DNA of 64,000 nucleotides from an uncultured Alteromonadaceae bacterium. Lineage in GTDB: Bacteria; Pseudomonadota; Gammaproteobacteria; Pseudomonadales; Halieaceae. Numbering within the stretch: position 1 is the stretch's first letter; the number at the start of each line of letters is the position of its first letter. The translations under genes and the position numbers were made by a program. Positions 54,014 through 63,129 of this stretch are shown piece after piece. The stretch is taken from assembly GCA_913064725.1 (NCBI GenBank), contig CAJYAI010000004.1, positions 1-64,000 of the forward strand, given 5' to 3'. Below the pieces are notes generated by a model. The model made no database searches. It was not told the DNA's origin and saw only the letters and a program-made list of their open reading frames with translations.

Positions 54014-54074
54014 TAGACCATCCCACTGCGAGCCGACGTCAATTCTCGGGAGTGCCGCGACTGCGCGGCAGTAA

Positions 54075-54674
54075 CTAGAGTGTCGCCAGCCACGTATTTA
54101 TAGCAGCTGCTTCGGACGCACTATTACGCTCGCCTGACACCACCAAATCGGCCTCTTCTCGCCACGGGGCGACAAATTGCTCAAACATGGGCATGGCACG
54201 GCTTTCCCAAAAATCAATCACAGAGGCCTCTGAGCGCCCTCTCTCGGTCGCATCTCGCGCAACACGCCGGGCCAGGCAAATGTCCAAGGAGGAATTAACA
54301 AACACTAAATAATCCACTAACGCTCTGGTCGCAAGGTCGGCCATAGCGAGTACACCTTCCAAAACAATGATGTCAGCCGAATTGACTGTCCGAGTGGCCG
54401 ACGCTCTCGTGTGCCTACTGAAGTCGTAGATAGGTGCTGCAATGGCCTTACCGGCCCTGAGCGCAGTGAGATCGACCGCGAGGCGCTCAAACTCAATCGC
54501 ATCGGGGTGGTCAAAATTGACCCTATCCCGGCTGGCAAAGTCGAGATGATCCAGTACGCGATAGTAGTCGTCGACCCGCAAAACAGTGAACCGCGCCGAT
54601 GATGACACGAGCGTTTTAACCAAACGCGTTTTGCCACTACCCGACGCCCCGATGACGGCAACCACACAGGTCAT
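54075..54674 (-). CDS. Uridine kinase-like P-loop kinase
   Basis: This 199-residue protein resembles uridine kinase and phosphoribulokinase. It has Walker A GASGSGKTRLVKTL (about 9), the DDYYR motif (about 35), FDHPDAIEF (about 54) and YDFSRHTR, which matches the nucleoside-binding Yxx.xHxR of Udk, IIVLEGVLAM (Walker B) and a lid RRVARDATERGRS. It is close in length to Udk (213). Uridine as substrate is likely but not certain, since the neighbours give no clue. Confidence 0.83.
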   Translation of the reverse strand: MTCVVAVIGASGSGKTRLVKTLVSSSARFTVLRVDDYYRVLDHLDFASRDRVNFDHPDAIEFERLAVDLTALRAGKAIAAPIYDFSRHTRASATRTVNSADIIVLEGVLAMADLATRALVDYLVFVNSSLDICLARRVARDATERGRSEASVIDFWESRAMPMFEQFVAPWREEADLVVSGERNSASEAAAINTWLATL

Positions 54675-54728
54675 GAGTACTCGAGTCCTTCATCGGCGCT
54701 TATCTTGGTGGTTATCGTAAATAGCCTC

Positions 54729-54742
54729 GACATCGCGATGTC
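54729..54742. promoter_or_regulatory. 14-bp perfect palindrome upstream of the kinase gene
   Basis: GACATCGCGATGTC reads the same on both strands and lies 55-68 nt before the kinase start, in the 208-nt gap after the carboxylesterase. It could be an operator or a small hairpin. Apart from this and a short CACATGTG, I saw nothing notable in the gap. Confidence 0.4.
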
Positions 54743-54882
54743 ACTCTACTCGCCATAGCCGAGCGTCACTGTCAGCGACATTCGCTTTCGGCCGGCACAT
54801 GTGTCGCCCTGACATGATCCATGAACCACGGTGAGACCTCGATGAGAGGCCATTATTCGCTGAGCTACTCAGCAATCCATAG

Positions 54883-56649
54883 TCACAATACTGAAGCACT
54901 ACCAAACTCGTTTTCGAGCGCTTCTTTAATCTCTTGGCGCAGAGCCCGCACATCCGTCGATGCACACTCTCCCCCATTCCAACGCCGATAGGTACCGTAA
55001 GACGGGTCTCCGAGTGCTGTGGCCAACTCCCAAGCCAAAATACAGCGCTCCTGTGCATCGAGAAGTGTTGTATCCGCCACATCAGCCAAGATTTCATCGA
55101 TAGAAGACACATCGGCTCGCAAGGCGTGCTTGCCTAAGGAATCTAGAACCATATAGTGCGGTGCTCGGGAACTAAAGGGCGCCCAAGGATCGCCCTTAAC
55201 AGTGCCCGGGCTGCCACTTCGAGCAAAGTTCGCCCACGCTGTCATCATGATGTCAGTCATGTCCCGCGCAGACTCGGTATCAGGATACATATAAGAGCCT
55301 ATCGGACCATACATCGCCTTGCCTTGAATGAACGAGATTTCGCTCGCATGCGCCGCGCCGAGAACTGTGGAAAAATCGATGAGAAAACTGTCTGCCTGAT
55401 CATTCCAGTCGTAACGGTAGGCATAGAGAGCGTCATAGCCGGCCGCCTCTAGTGACATTAGTGGACGATCAACCCCTTGAACTTTCCACCCCTCAGAGCG
55501 CTGCCGAACCCAAAATTTATACATATCGGGGTCTTTCAAAGTTACTTTTGGCGGAAGCCACTTTGTTAACGGGTACGAGGCGTCGACAAAATAGCGATTG
55601 AGCCCCATCCATAACGTCACCTCTTCGTTGTTGGCACCAGCCATGACCGGCACCCCGCGTTTTGCGTAGCGCGGATTTTCGAGGGCAGCTGCAAATCCCT
55701 CAAGTGGTATGACGACCCCGTCGTTAATAATACCCGGGGAAGTGTGATCAGAGTCCAAGCTGTAAAACGCATCAATCAAACGGCTGGCCTCGATGTCACG
55801 AAGTACCTCCGAGGTAACTGCGTCGTTAGACAGCCCCAGGGCACGCGTGACTTCCCAACTACCGCGATCGATCTGAGTGAATTCTCGCTCCCTGTTGTGC
55901 GCTTGGCGAAGGCTCAAGCTCTGGACGTAACCCGACTGCGAAATGGCCTTGTGGAAAAGACCTTCCGACAGCGGTGAGGCCAGCAAGGTAAACACATTGT
56001 GTCCGCCTGCGCTCTCGCCAAAGACAGTCACGTTGTCTTTATCGCCACCGAAGGCAGAAATATTGCGCTGCACCCAGCCCAAGGCCGCGATAATGTCGAG
56101 CGTTCCAAAATTGGCGATCGTACCCGGGCCACTCCCTAGCGCAGGATGAGCAAACCACCCCAAAGGCCCCAGACGGTAATTGATACTCACCACGACCACG
56201 TTTTCAATCGATGCCAATCGGGAGAAGTCATAGGAATTTTTATGGCCGGATCTGTTACCACCACCATGAATCCAAAACATTACCGGTAAGGACCCGTCGG
56301 CGTTTTGAGGGGCAGTAATATCAAGATACAAACAGTCCTCTCGCCCAATCGGAGCATCACCATCGACGCCATTAACGCTATTTGCCTCTTGCGGGCAGAT
56401 AATTGGGTCAGACTGCCGGTATATCACTTGATCTGCGGCTGCTAATGGCTGTGGTGCCCGCCATCGCAACTCACCGACAGGCGGCTGCGCGTAAGGAATA
56501 TCAAACCACTGCAGAACGCCGTAGTCAGCGACAAAGCTCACCACCGAGCCTGTATCGGTCACGATGGGCGCATAGCCGGATAGTTTATGTGACGGGGATG
56601 CGCAACTCCCCAAGGCCACTAGCGCTATAAAAACAAAAGCACGTTGCAT
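54883..56649 (-). CDS. Carboxylesterase type B, lipoprotein
   Basis: This 588-residue alpha/beta hydrolase of the type B (cholinesterase-like) family probably hydrolyses esters at the cell surface. The N-terminus MQRAFVFIALVALGSCASPS has a lipobox with Cys16, so it is lipid-anchored. WIHGGGNRSGHK forms the oxyanion hole, TVFGESAGGHNVFTL contains the nucleophile Ser (about 210), and a typical AHASEISF histidine region is near 420. I chose the ATG at 56647-56649, since an in-frame TTG upstream would hide the lipobox. No operon partners. Confidence 0.9.
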   Translation of the reverse strand: MQRAFVFIALVALGSCASPSHKLSGYAPIVTDTGSVVSFVADYGVLQWFDIPYAQPPVGELRWRAPQPLAAADQVIYRQSDPIICPQEANSVNGVDGDAPIGREDCLYLDITAPQNADGSLPVMFWIHGGGNRSGHKNSYDFSRLASIENVVVVSINYRLGPLGWFAHPALGSGPGTIANFGTLDIIAALGWVQRNISAFGGDKDNVTVFGESAGGHNVFTLLASPLSEGLFHKAISQSGYVQSLSLRQAHNREREFTQIDRGSWEVTRALGLSNDAVTSEVLRDIEASRLIDAFYSLDSDHTSPGIINDGVVIPLEGFAAALENPRYAKRGVPVMAGANNEEVTLWMGLNRYFVDASYPLTKWLPPKVTLKDPDMYKFWVRQRSEGWKVQGVDRPLMSLEAAGYDALYAYRYDWNDQADSFLIDFSTVLGAAHASEISFIQGKAMYGPIGSYMYPDTESARDMTDIMMTAWANFARSGSPGTVKGDPWAPFSSRAPHYMVLDSLGKHALRADVSSIDEILADVADTTLLDAQERCILAWELATALGDPSYGTYRRWNGGECASTDVRALRQEIKEALENEFGSASVL

Positions 56650-56666
56650 ATTACTTTGGTCCAAAT

Positions 56667-56691
56667 AAAAAAAAACCCGGCTTCGCCGGGT
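56667..56691 (-). terminator. Rho-independent terminator after enoyl-CoA hydratase
   Basis: ACCCGGC (56675-56681), loop TTC, GCCGGGT (56685-56691), followed on the minus strand by nine T (56667-56675). It ends tpiA-thiolase-SDR-hydratase transcription and sits immediately before the carboxylesterase start. Confidence 0.9.
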
Positions 56692-56709
56692 CGTGTGAGA
56701 GGACGATTT

Positions 56710-57477
56710 CTAACGACCTTTCCAGTTTGGCTTGCGCTTCTCTGCAAAGGCAGTCGCGCCCTCAATCGCATCTTCACTCGAAAAAACAGCATTAACGATG
56801 GCCTGCTGCTTATCGAACATCTCGTCTTGCGACCAATCAATTGACTCCTTGATCACTTGCTTACTGCGTTTAACGGCAAGCGGACCATTTTCAGCAATTT
56901 TCGCAGCGAGTGCTTGCGCTTGAGCTAAGGCATCACCGGCAGGAGCGATCTGATTAATAAGGCCCAAACTCAAAGCGCGGTCTGTATCCATGAAATCACC
57001 CGTCAGTGCCATCTCCATGGCCACACGGCTAGGAATCTGCCGCGGCAACCTGACCAGTCCGCCAGCCGCAGCCGCCAAACCCCGTTTCACTTCGGGAATA
57101 CCAAACTTGGCATTGTCGGCCGCCACAATGAGATCGCAGGTTATAGCCAACTCGCAGCCACCAGCCAAGGCGTAGCCCTCGACAGCGGCAATCATGGGCT
57201 TGTCGGTGGATCGCTGAACCATCCCTGCAAAGCCTCTGCCTTCGACATAGGGCGTTTCACCGGTCACGAAGGCCTTCAAATCCATGCCAGAGCAAAAAGT
57301 ACCCCCGGCGCCAGTGAGGATGACAACATGTGTCGAGTCGTCCGCATCAAGGGCATCCAATGCGGCTGCAATGCCTTCCGCGACGTCCTTGTTCACGGCA
57401 TTTTTGGCTTGAGGTCGGTTGATTGTAATGGTCATAACGCCATTTGCGACGTCGGTTAAAACAGCTGCTTCACTCAT
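56710..57477 (-). CDS. Enoyl-CoA hydratase/isomerase (crotonase family)
   Basis: This 255-residue crotonase-fold enzyme hydrates trans-2-enoyl-CoA. The oxyanion hole is formed by TFCSGMDLKAF (about 62) and GYALAGGCELAI (about 108), and both acidic catalytic positions are present (Glu in GGCELA and in GIPEVKRGLAAAAGG). It lies 29 nt after the SDR gene and before a strong terminator, as the last gene of the operon. Confidence 0.9.
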   Translation of the reverse strand: MSEAAVLTDVANGVMTITINRPQAKNAVNKDVAEGIAAALDALDADDSTHVVILTGAGGTFCSGMDLKAFVTGETPYVEGRGFAGMVQRSTDKPMIAAVEGYALAGGCELAITCDLIVAADNAKFGIPEVKRGLAAAAGGLVRLPRQIPSRVAMEMALTGDFMDTDRALSLGLINQIAPAGDALAQAQALAAKIAENGPLAVKRSKQVIKESIDWSQDEMFDKQQAIVNAVFSSEDAIEGATAFAEKRKPNWKGR

Positions 57478-57506
57478 TATCTTTCTCCTTATGTGTCCGT
57501 CTTAAC

Positions 57507-58280
57507 TTAGCGAGGTTGCATGCGAATACCGCCATCCAAACGAATGCACTCACCATTAATGTAATCGTTATCGATAATTGCCGCTGCGAGCTTGCCAATT
57601 TCTTCGGGTGTTCCGAGACGCTGTGGATACAAGACTGCTTCAGAGAGTGAATCGATAGACTCCTGAGGTAACCCGGCAAACAGGGGTGTGTTGATCATCC
57701 CGGGCGCGATGGTGTTGACGCGAATACCCATTTTTGACAAATCTCGTGCGATCGGCAACGTCATGCCCACGATTCCGCCCTTTGTTGCACTGTAGGCCGC
57801 CTGGCCCATCTGGCCCTCGTAGGCAGCGACTGACGCGGTATTGATAATGACCCCACGCCCCATGTACTGGTCCACTGGCTCATTATGTTGCATACGCACG
57901 GCACACAGGCGGATAACGTTAAATGTTCCTGTCAAGTTAACCGCAATCACCTTATCCCAGAGGTCTAATGGAAAAGCGCCGTCTCGGCCTACAGTTCTTG
58001 CAGCATTTGCAATCCCAGCACAGTTAACAACCGCGTAGATAGCGCCAAACTGACCTATACCCGCGTCAATACCAGCCTCTACAGATGCGGCATCTGCGAC
58101 GTTTACCTGAGCGAAATGACAGCGATCGGCCCCCATCTCTTCGACCATGGCCGCGCCTGCATCAGCGTTGAGATCAAAGATAATGACATTGCCTCCATCT
58201 GCATAAATGCGTCTTGCGACAGCCTGACCAATACCCGATGCACCGCCAGTTACGACGGCTGCTCTTCCTGAAATATCCAT
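57507..58280 (-). CDS. Short-chain dehydrogenase, 3-hydroxyacyl-CoA dehydrogenase type
   Basis: This 257-residue SDR resembles HSD17B10-like 3-hydroxyacyl-CoA dehydrogenases. It shows the nucleotide motif VTGGASGIGQAV (about 11), NCAGIAN (about 88), the catalytic SVAAYEGQMGQAAYSATKGG (Ser, Tyr and Lys) and the C-terminal RLDGGIRM. NAD(H) is suggested by the acidic residue after the second strand (IIFDLNAD). It lies between a thiolase-like gene and enoyl-CoA hydratase, fitting acyl-CoA oxidation. Confidence 0.88.
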   Translation of the reverse strand: MDISGRAAVVTGGASGIGQAVARRIYADGGNVIIFDLNADAGAAMVEEMGADRCHFAQVNVADAASVEAGIDAGIGQFGAIYAVVNCAGIANAARTVGRDGAFPLDLWDKVIAVNLTGTFNVIRLCAVRMQHNEPVDQYMGRGVIINTASVAAYEGQMGQAAYSATKGGIVGMTLPIARDLSKMGIRVNTIAPGMINTPLFAGLPQESIDSLSEAVLYPQRLGTPEEIGKLAAAIIDNDYINGECIRLDGGIRMQPR

Positions 58281-58307
58281 AACGTTCCTCTGTTTAATGT
58301 GCGTGTG

Positions 58308-59843
58308 TCAGGCCAGACCGACCACGCGATGCGTGTTTTCCCCTGAAGGCTCGATTAAAACCCGAGTACCCATTGGCTCACCCTCGACAAAGAGGTCAAA
58401 GAGCTCTCCTGCCTCTAGTAATGCGGCGGCTATGACACGCTCTCCCGTGTCCGTGATAGCCAACAGCGCGAGCCATCGTCCCTCTGGAATCATTTTCATG
58501 GTAAATGTTTCTACCGTCGCTGCCCCGCCGAATTCTGAGGCAAGGGCAGCCTTATTTCCAGTCTCTTGGAACGTCTTCTGACCGTGCAATGGATCAACTA
58601 CACCGGGAAGCGCGCCGTACACGCCCACAGCATGTTTGGATAGATGTCCACCCAATGCGCCGACCAGCACCGTCTTATAGGAGCCAGCCTGAATAGCGAG
58701 CACCGCGCTCGCAATCGCATGCATGGAGTAGTTATTACCCGGACCACCAAAAAACGGCAGGCCGCCTGTTAAGCTTATTGGTCGACCGTCATGAATATCG
58801 ATTTTCAATGCTTCCATCGCCTCAATAACGGCGACTGGGAAGCAGCTATACAAATCAAAGGCATCGATATCATCTGAGGACAGTCCTGATGCACGAAGGG
58901 CACTGTCATAGGTCCACCTCAAGGCTGGCGATAGTGATAAGTCGCAGCGATCGAGCAGAGGCTGCTCTGCCGCTTCGGCAAAACCCCGCAAGTAAACCGC
59001 TCTGTCATCCAATCCAAGCGCTTTCGCGAGGTCGAAACTCATAATGAGAATTGCCGCGGCTTGATTGACCCCATCTTTCGCCACCATCGCTTTAAGATGG
59101 GGATCACCAACTTTACGATTACCTGCCGACTCGATGGCGATATCGTCATCGGCAGGAATGCTGTCAAACATGGTAAACGGGTTACTTCGGGCTGCCCTAG
59201 CCAGCGGGGTCATGACCTCCCCTAAGTACCGGAGGTAGCGATCTCGGGACATGCCGCGCCTCTGGCGTTTGGCGTGCTCCATAAGCGGGTAGATATCAAT
59301 TGGCGCAATCAGTTTATGAGCGGCTAAGGCAGGCACGAACTGATCTTCTAGCCCCATACCATCATCGGACTGGGCTCCCTCGACTTGCTCAGCCCAATCC
59401 AAAGTCTCTCCTGACCGTTGATGCGCACGCATTGTCGCAATAGCCTCGGCACCGCAGAGCACGACGGCTTGGGCTTCACCACGTGCGATCATACTGCAAG
59501 CCCGCGCTGTATATTGCTGGGGACTCTGCCCACCTGCTGTCGCGTAGATAGCCTTGGCCGCCTCCAAACCGGCACGGTTCGCGACCGATCGCGCAAATTT
59601 GTCACTAAATCCGAAGGGCGCAAGCAGCGGTTTGATGCGGTCAGGAACCGAATCGACGAAGGTACGCATCACCATCACATGGTCAACATGCTCTGCAACG
59701 CACTCGGTACCTGCCGTTTCCAATACGTCGATAACCGCTTTTGCCGCCAAAACACTTGGTCCAAGTCTCTCCCACGTATCGCCCAGGCGGTCCGTGACCT
59801 GACTGGCAGCAACCAACACTGGGGTATTTCCCGCAATTGACAT
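58308..59843 (-). CDS. Thiolase-like protein (TLP type, acetyl-CoA acetyltransferase family)
   Basis: This 511-residue protein has a thiolase fold and an extra C-terminal beta domain of about 70 residues. The C-terminal histidine region GGPGNNYSMHAIA is present, but where thiolases have the nucleophilic Cys (CASG) this protein reads TAGGQSPQQ by eye, so the acyl-accepting Cys seems to be missing. That pattern matches the 'thiolase-like protein' subfamily seen in mycobacteria. The ATG at 59841-59843 overlaps the tpiA stop (TGATG), with GGGGAG upstream. It is followed by the SDR, 27 nt away. Confidence 0.85.
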   Translation of the reverse strand: MSIAGNTPVLVAASQVTDRLGDTWERLGPSVLAAKAVIDVLETAGTECVAEHVDHVMVMRTFVDSVPDRIKPLLAPFGFSDKFARSVANRAGLEAAKAIYATAGGQSPQQYTARACSMIARGEAQAVVLCGAEAIATMRAHQRSGETLDWAEQVEGAQSDDGMGLEDQFVPALAAHKLIAPIDIYPLMEHAKRQRRGMSRDRYLRYLGEVMTPLARAARSNPFTMFDSIPADDDIAIESAGNRKVGDPHLKAMVAKDGVNQAAAILIMSFDLAKALGLDDRAVYLRGFAEAAEQPLLDRCDLSLSPALRWTYDSALRASGLSSDDIDAFDLYSCFPVAVIEAMEALKIDIHDGRPISLTGGLPFFGGPGNNYSMHAIASAVLAIQAGSYKTVLVGALGGHLSKHAVGVYGALPGVVDPLHGQKTFQETGNKAALASEFGGAATVETFTMKMIPEGRWLALLAITDTGERVIAAALLEAGELFDLFVEGEPMGTRVLIEPSGENTHRVVGLA

Positions 59844-60568
59844 CAAGAGCTCTCCCCTACGCTTGCGCAAATCTGCCAAAAAGACTCCGCTTCGAGCGAT
59901 GCGCCACCGACCAGTAAACCATCGACCTCAGGTGCCTTAGAGAAACTCGCGCAATTGGTCACGCTGACGCTGCCACCATAAAGTACGCGAATATCTCCAA
60001 GCGATTCAGCAAGCGCCGCTTTGATGCGACCGTGCATTGCGCTTGCTATCTCTGGCGACGCAGCCTCACCCGAACCGATCGCCCAAACCGGCTCGTACGC
60101 AATGACAAGATCTGAGGTTAATCCAACGCAACTGTCGATAACCTGTCGAGTAACAAAATCCTCTGCTAGGCCTGCCTCGCGTTCCGACGCAGACTCACCT
60201 ACGCAGACCACGGGTGTCATACCCAGAGCTTGTACCTGTCGCGCTTTTTCAGCGATCTGCTCATTGGCTTCAGCATAGTTTTGTCGTCGTTCCGAGTGCC
60301 CGACGATGACATAGCGACAGGTAAAATCAGAGAGCATCTTTGCTGAGACATCACCAGTGCGAGCGCCAATTGATTGGGTAGATGCATCCTGACCGGCTAG
60401 TGAGACATTTGGGAGATCAGTCATCAGTGCCAAATAGGGCACCGGCGGTGCTATCGCAACCTCAACCCCTTTCAATAGCCGTTTCGAAGACCACATCGCC
60501 TTGAACGAGACCACACCATCGAGATCGATGGCCATTTTCCAGTTACCCATGACGAGCGGTGTTATCAT
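59843..60568 (-). CDS. tpiA: Triosephosphate isomerase
   Basis: This glycolytic/gluconeogenic enzyme interconverts glyceraldehyde-3-phosphate and dihydroxyacetone phosphate. The 241 residues contain VMGNWKM (Asn and catalytic Lys12-type), IVGHSERRQ (catalytic His, about 93), AYEPVWAIGSG (catalytic Glu, about 162; flexible loop has GSG in place of the usual GTG) and the phosphate loop YGGSVS with VGGASL. Its context is unusual: first gene of an acyl-CoA-type operon rather than next to secG. I cannot tell whether it is the only copy. Confidence 0.92.
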   Translation of the reverse strand: MITPLVMGNWKMAIDLDGVVSFKAMWSSKRLLKGVEVAIAPPVPYLALMTDLPNVSLAGQDASTQSIGARTGDVSAKMLSDFTCRYVIVGHSERRQNYAEANEQIAEKARQVQALGMTPVVCVGESASEREAGLAEDFVTRQVIDSCVGLTSDLVIAYEPVWAIGSGEAASPEIASAMHGRIKAALAESLGDIRVLYGGSVSVTNCASFSKAPEVDGLLVGGASLEAESFWQICASVGESS

Positions 60569-60656
60569 TCAACCTTATCTCTTGTTATGTGGCGATAGCG
60601 CGTGCCTGGTCATGACCAGGACGCGACTTGATCGCTTTTCGGGGTGTTCGAAAGAC

Positions 60657-61919
60657 ATGAACTTTTCAAATTACGCTAAACATTACAGTAGCCAAAGCGG
60701 CATCGTCCAGCTAATGGAGGATTTGAGTGTGGCGCCGCCTCAAGACGGCTCGCTGTACCCGCTCGGTGGCGGCAACCCAGCACATATCCCAGAAGTTCAG
60801 GACGCGCTGAGAGAGAGCGCACTGGCTCTTGCATCAGATCGTCATCGATTCGCCAGGATGATCGGTGATTACGATTCGCCACAGGGGCACGAGGCGTTTA
60901 GGCAGTGCCTCGCGGAGCAGCTATCGTCTCTGTTCCAAAGGCCGCTGACCGCGGACAACATCGCCATCACAAATGGCAGTCAAGCCAGCTTTGAGGTGTT
61001 ATTTAATGCCTTTGCCGGACGGTATGCAGACGGCAGCTGGCGACATATCGCCCTACCCATTGCGCCGGAATACATCGGCTATAACGACATGTCTCGACAG
61101 GAGCGAGGGATCTTAAAATCAACCGCAGCGCGAATAGACCTGCTTGGGGATAGGCAGTTCAAATACGGTGTAAACCTGTCCGAGTTCACAGTAGAGCCCG
61201 AGACCACAGGGGCCGTCTGCCTGTCCCGACCAACCAACCCCTCGGGCAATGTCATTTCAGACGCCGAACTATCTCAGGTAGCCGATCGTTGCCGGACGGC
61301 GGGTGTACCGCTCATCATCGATGGAGCCTATGGACTTCCCTTTCCGGGAATGATCTATACCGAAGCCACACCCTTTTGGGATGACAACACGATTCTATGT
61401 CTCAGCCTCTCTAAGCTTGGATTACCAGGCGTGCGAACTGGCATCATTGTGGCGACTCCTGACGTAACCCGTCTGATTAGAAATGCCAATGCCATCAACG
61501 GACTGGCACCCGCAAGAACCGGACCTGAGTTGGTCCTCCCACTTTTGCAGAGCAATACGCTTACCGATTTATTGGAGCGCGTCATAAAACCACATTATCT
61601 AAATAAACAGGTCGCGGCGGTTGACGCCCTATTAGCGGCCGCGGGCGATCTGCCAATACGCTTTCATCAGCCCAACGGTGCCATGTTCTTGTGGACCTGG
61701 TTTGAAGGCATCCCGGGGGGAACCCATGAACTTTATCGACGTGCGGCGCAAGAGGGGGTAGTCACGGTACCCGGCCACCATTTTTTTCAAGGTTTGGAGA
61801 CAACATGGCAGCACGCCAATGAATGCTTGCGTATCAACTATGCCGGAGACGAACACACGGTTCGCGAGGGTATAGAACGCCTGCTATTAATTGCCAAACG
61901 CCAGTATCAACAAGGCTGA
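60657..61919 (+). CDS. avtA: Valine-pyruvate aminotransferase
   Basis: This PLP enzyme makes alanine and valine by transamination. The 420-residue protein follows E. coli AvtA closely: LGGGNPAHIPEVQ, APEYIGY, CLSRPTNPSGNV, IIDGAYGLPFPGMIY (cofactor Asp and Tyr), CLSLSKLGLPGVRTGI (Schiff-base lysine) and VTVPGHHFFQGL. I chose the ATG at 60657 (MNFSNYAKHYSSQSGI), which matches the AvtA start; the frame extends upstream into tpiA. It ends with TGA directly abutting the sat stop codon. Confidence 0.92.
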   Translation: MNFSNYAKHYSSQSGIVQLMEDLSVAPPQDGSLYPLGGGNPAHIPEVQDALRESALALASDRHRFARMIGDYDSPQGHEAFRQCLAEQLSSLFQRPLTADNIAITNGSQASFEVLFNAFAGRYADGSWRHIALPIAPEYIGYNDMSRQERGILKSTAARIDLLGDRQFKYGVNLSEFTVEPETTGAVCLSRPTNPSGNVISDAELSQVADRCRTAGVPLIIDGAYGLPFPGMIYTEATPFWDDNTILCLSLSKLGLPGVRTGIIVATPDVTRLIRNANAINGLAPARTGPELVLPLLQSNTLTDLLERVIKPHYLNKQVAAVDALLAAAGDLPIRFHQPNGAMFLWTWFEGIPGGTHELYRRAAQEGVVTVPGHHFFQGLETTWQHANECLRINYAGDEHTVREGIERLLLIAKRQYQQG

Positions 61920-63110
61920 TTAGCTGTCGAGCGATTGATAGTAGTCCATCAAGATCTTCGCCACCTCGGGACGAGAGAACTCTGCCGGTGGCGCAATACC
62001 CTGCCCCAACATTTGGCGGACCTTAGTGCCCGAGAGCAATACAAAGTCGTCTGGCGTGTGATCCGGCGCGTCTTTCATCATCACAACTCGGTCTAGCTTT
62101 TTACTGTAGGCCGTGTGATCTGCCCGGTAAATCTGTATTTCCAGCGACCCCTCAGGCACACGCTCGTCAAAAATCGTTTGGGCGTCGAAACCACCGTAAT
62201 AATCGCCCACTCCAGCGTGATCACGTCCTACAATGAGTTCCGTACACCCGGCGTTTTGTCGGAAAACGGCGTGCAAGACAGCCTCTCTGGGCCCCGCATA
62301 CAGCATGTCAAAGCCATAGCCCGTAACCATGACCGTATTTGCTGGAAAGTAGTGGTCTACCATCGTACGAATGGCATCATCACGAACCTCTGCAGGTATG
62401 TCACCCGCTTTCAGCTTCCCTAAGAGCATATGAATGAGCACTCCATCCGCTTGGAGATCATCCATTGCCATGCGGCATAGCTCCTCGTGAGCCCGATGCA
62501 TCGGGTTACGTGTTTGAAATGCTACGACGCGCTGCCAACCGCGTGATTCAATTTCAGAGCGAATCTCGACAGCCGTCCGAAATGTATCGGGAAAGTCCGA
62601 CTGAAAATAGGAGTAGTTCAAAACCTCGATAGGACCAGACAGCAAAATCCGACCCTGACCGTTGAATGTGGCAACACCTGGATGCTCAGGGTCCTGAGTA
62701 CCGAAGATCTCTAGAGTCATCAGAGCCATATCGTGATCAGACAGCGACTCAACTGCACTAACGTCCATTACGGCGATAACCGGCTCACCCTCAATATTTG
62801 GATCTCTTAATGCAATACGATCACCCGGCTCTCCTGAGAAGCTCTCAACAAGATTGAGCACAGGAATGGGCCAAAATAAACCCTGTGTGGTGCTCAGAGT
62901 CTTGGCAACACTCAGCGCATCAGCTCGGTTCATGTAGCCCTCCAGCGGTGTGAAGTAACCTGCGGCTAGCATCACCGCGTTAGCGGCGGTGGCCGATGAC
63001 ACAGTAATCGACAAAAGACCGTCGGCCTCTTCGCGCAAATCGGCTAAGCGTTGACCCGATGCAATACGGGGATTCAGTGCATCGGCACCATGGGGCTTGA
63101 TAAGAGTCAT
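61920..63110 (-). CDS. sat: Sulfate adenylyltransferase (single-chain Sat)
   Basis: This ATP sulfurylase makes APS from sulfate and ATP. The 396 residues have the PUA-like N-terminal domain, the catalytic FQTRNPMHRAHEEL (QxRNPxHxxH, about 195) and VGRDHAGVGDYYG (about 290). It is the bacterial/archaeal homo-oligomer rather than CysDN, and has no fused kinase. I chose the ATG at 63108-63110; the frame extends over a longer leader. It follows cysC, 19 nt after its stop, suggesting sulfate activation in one transcript. Confidence 0.94.
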   Translation of the reverse strand: MTLIKPHGADALNPRIASGQRLADLREEADGLLSITVSSATAANAVMLAAGYFTPLEGYMNRADALSVAKTLSTTQGLFWPIPVLNLVESFSGEPGDRIALRDPNIEGEPVIAVMDVSAVESLSDHDMALMTLEIFGTQDPEHPGVATFNGQGRILLSGPIEVLNYSYFQSDFPDTFRTAVEIRSEIESRGWQRVVAFQTRNPMHRAHEELCRMAMDDLQADGVLIHMLLGKLKAGDIPAEVRDDAIRTMVDHYFPANTVMVTGYGFDMLYAGPREAVLHAVFRQNAGCTELIVGRDHAGVGDYYGGFDAQTIFDERVPEGSLEIQIYRADHTAYSKKLDRVVMMKDAPDHTPDDFVLLSGTKVRQMLGQGIAPPAEFSRPEVAKILMDYYQSLDS

Positions 63111-63129
63111 TGCGGGCTCGCTGTCTTGA

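Noticed and set aside
54053-54070. TGCCGC / GCGGCA inverted repeat as a shared terminator of the HNH and kinase genes
   Set aside because: Only 6 bp with a 6-nt loop and no T run on either strand.
54741-55112. 123-codon minus-strand frame overlapping the carboxylesterase end
   Set aside because: It overlaps the conserved C-terminal coding region in another frame and has no motif or ribosome site.
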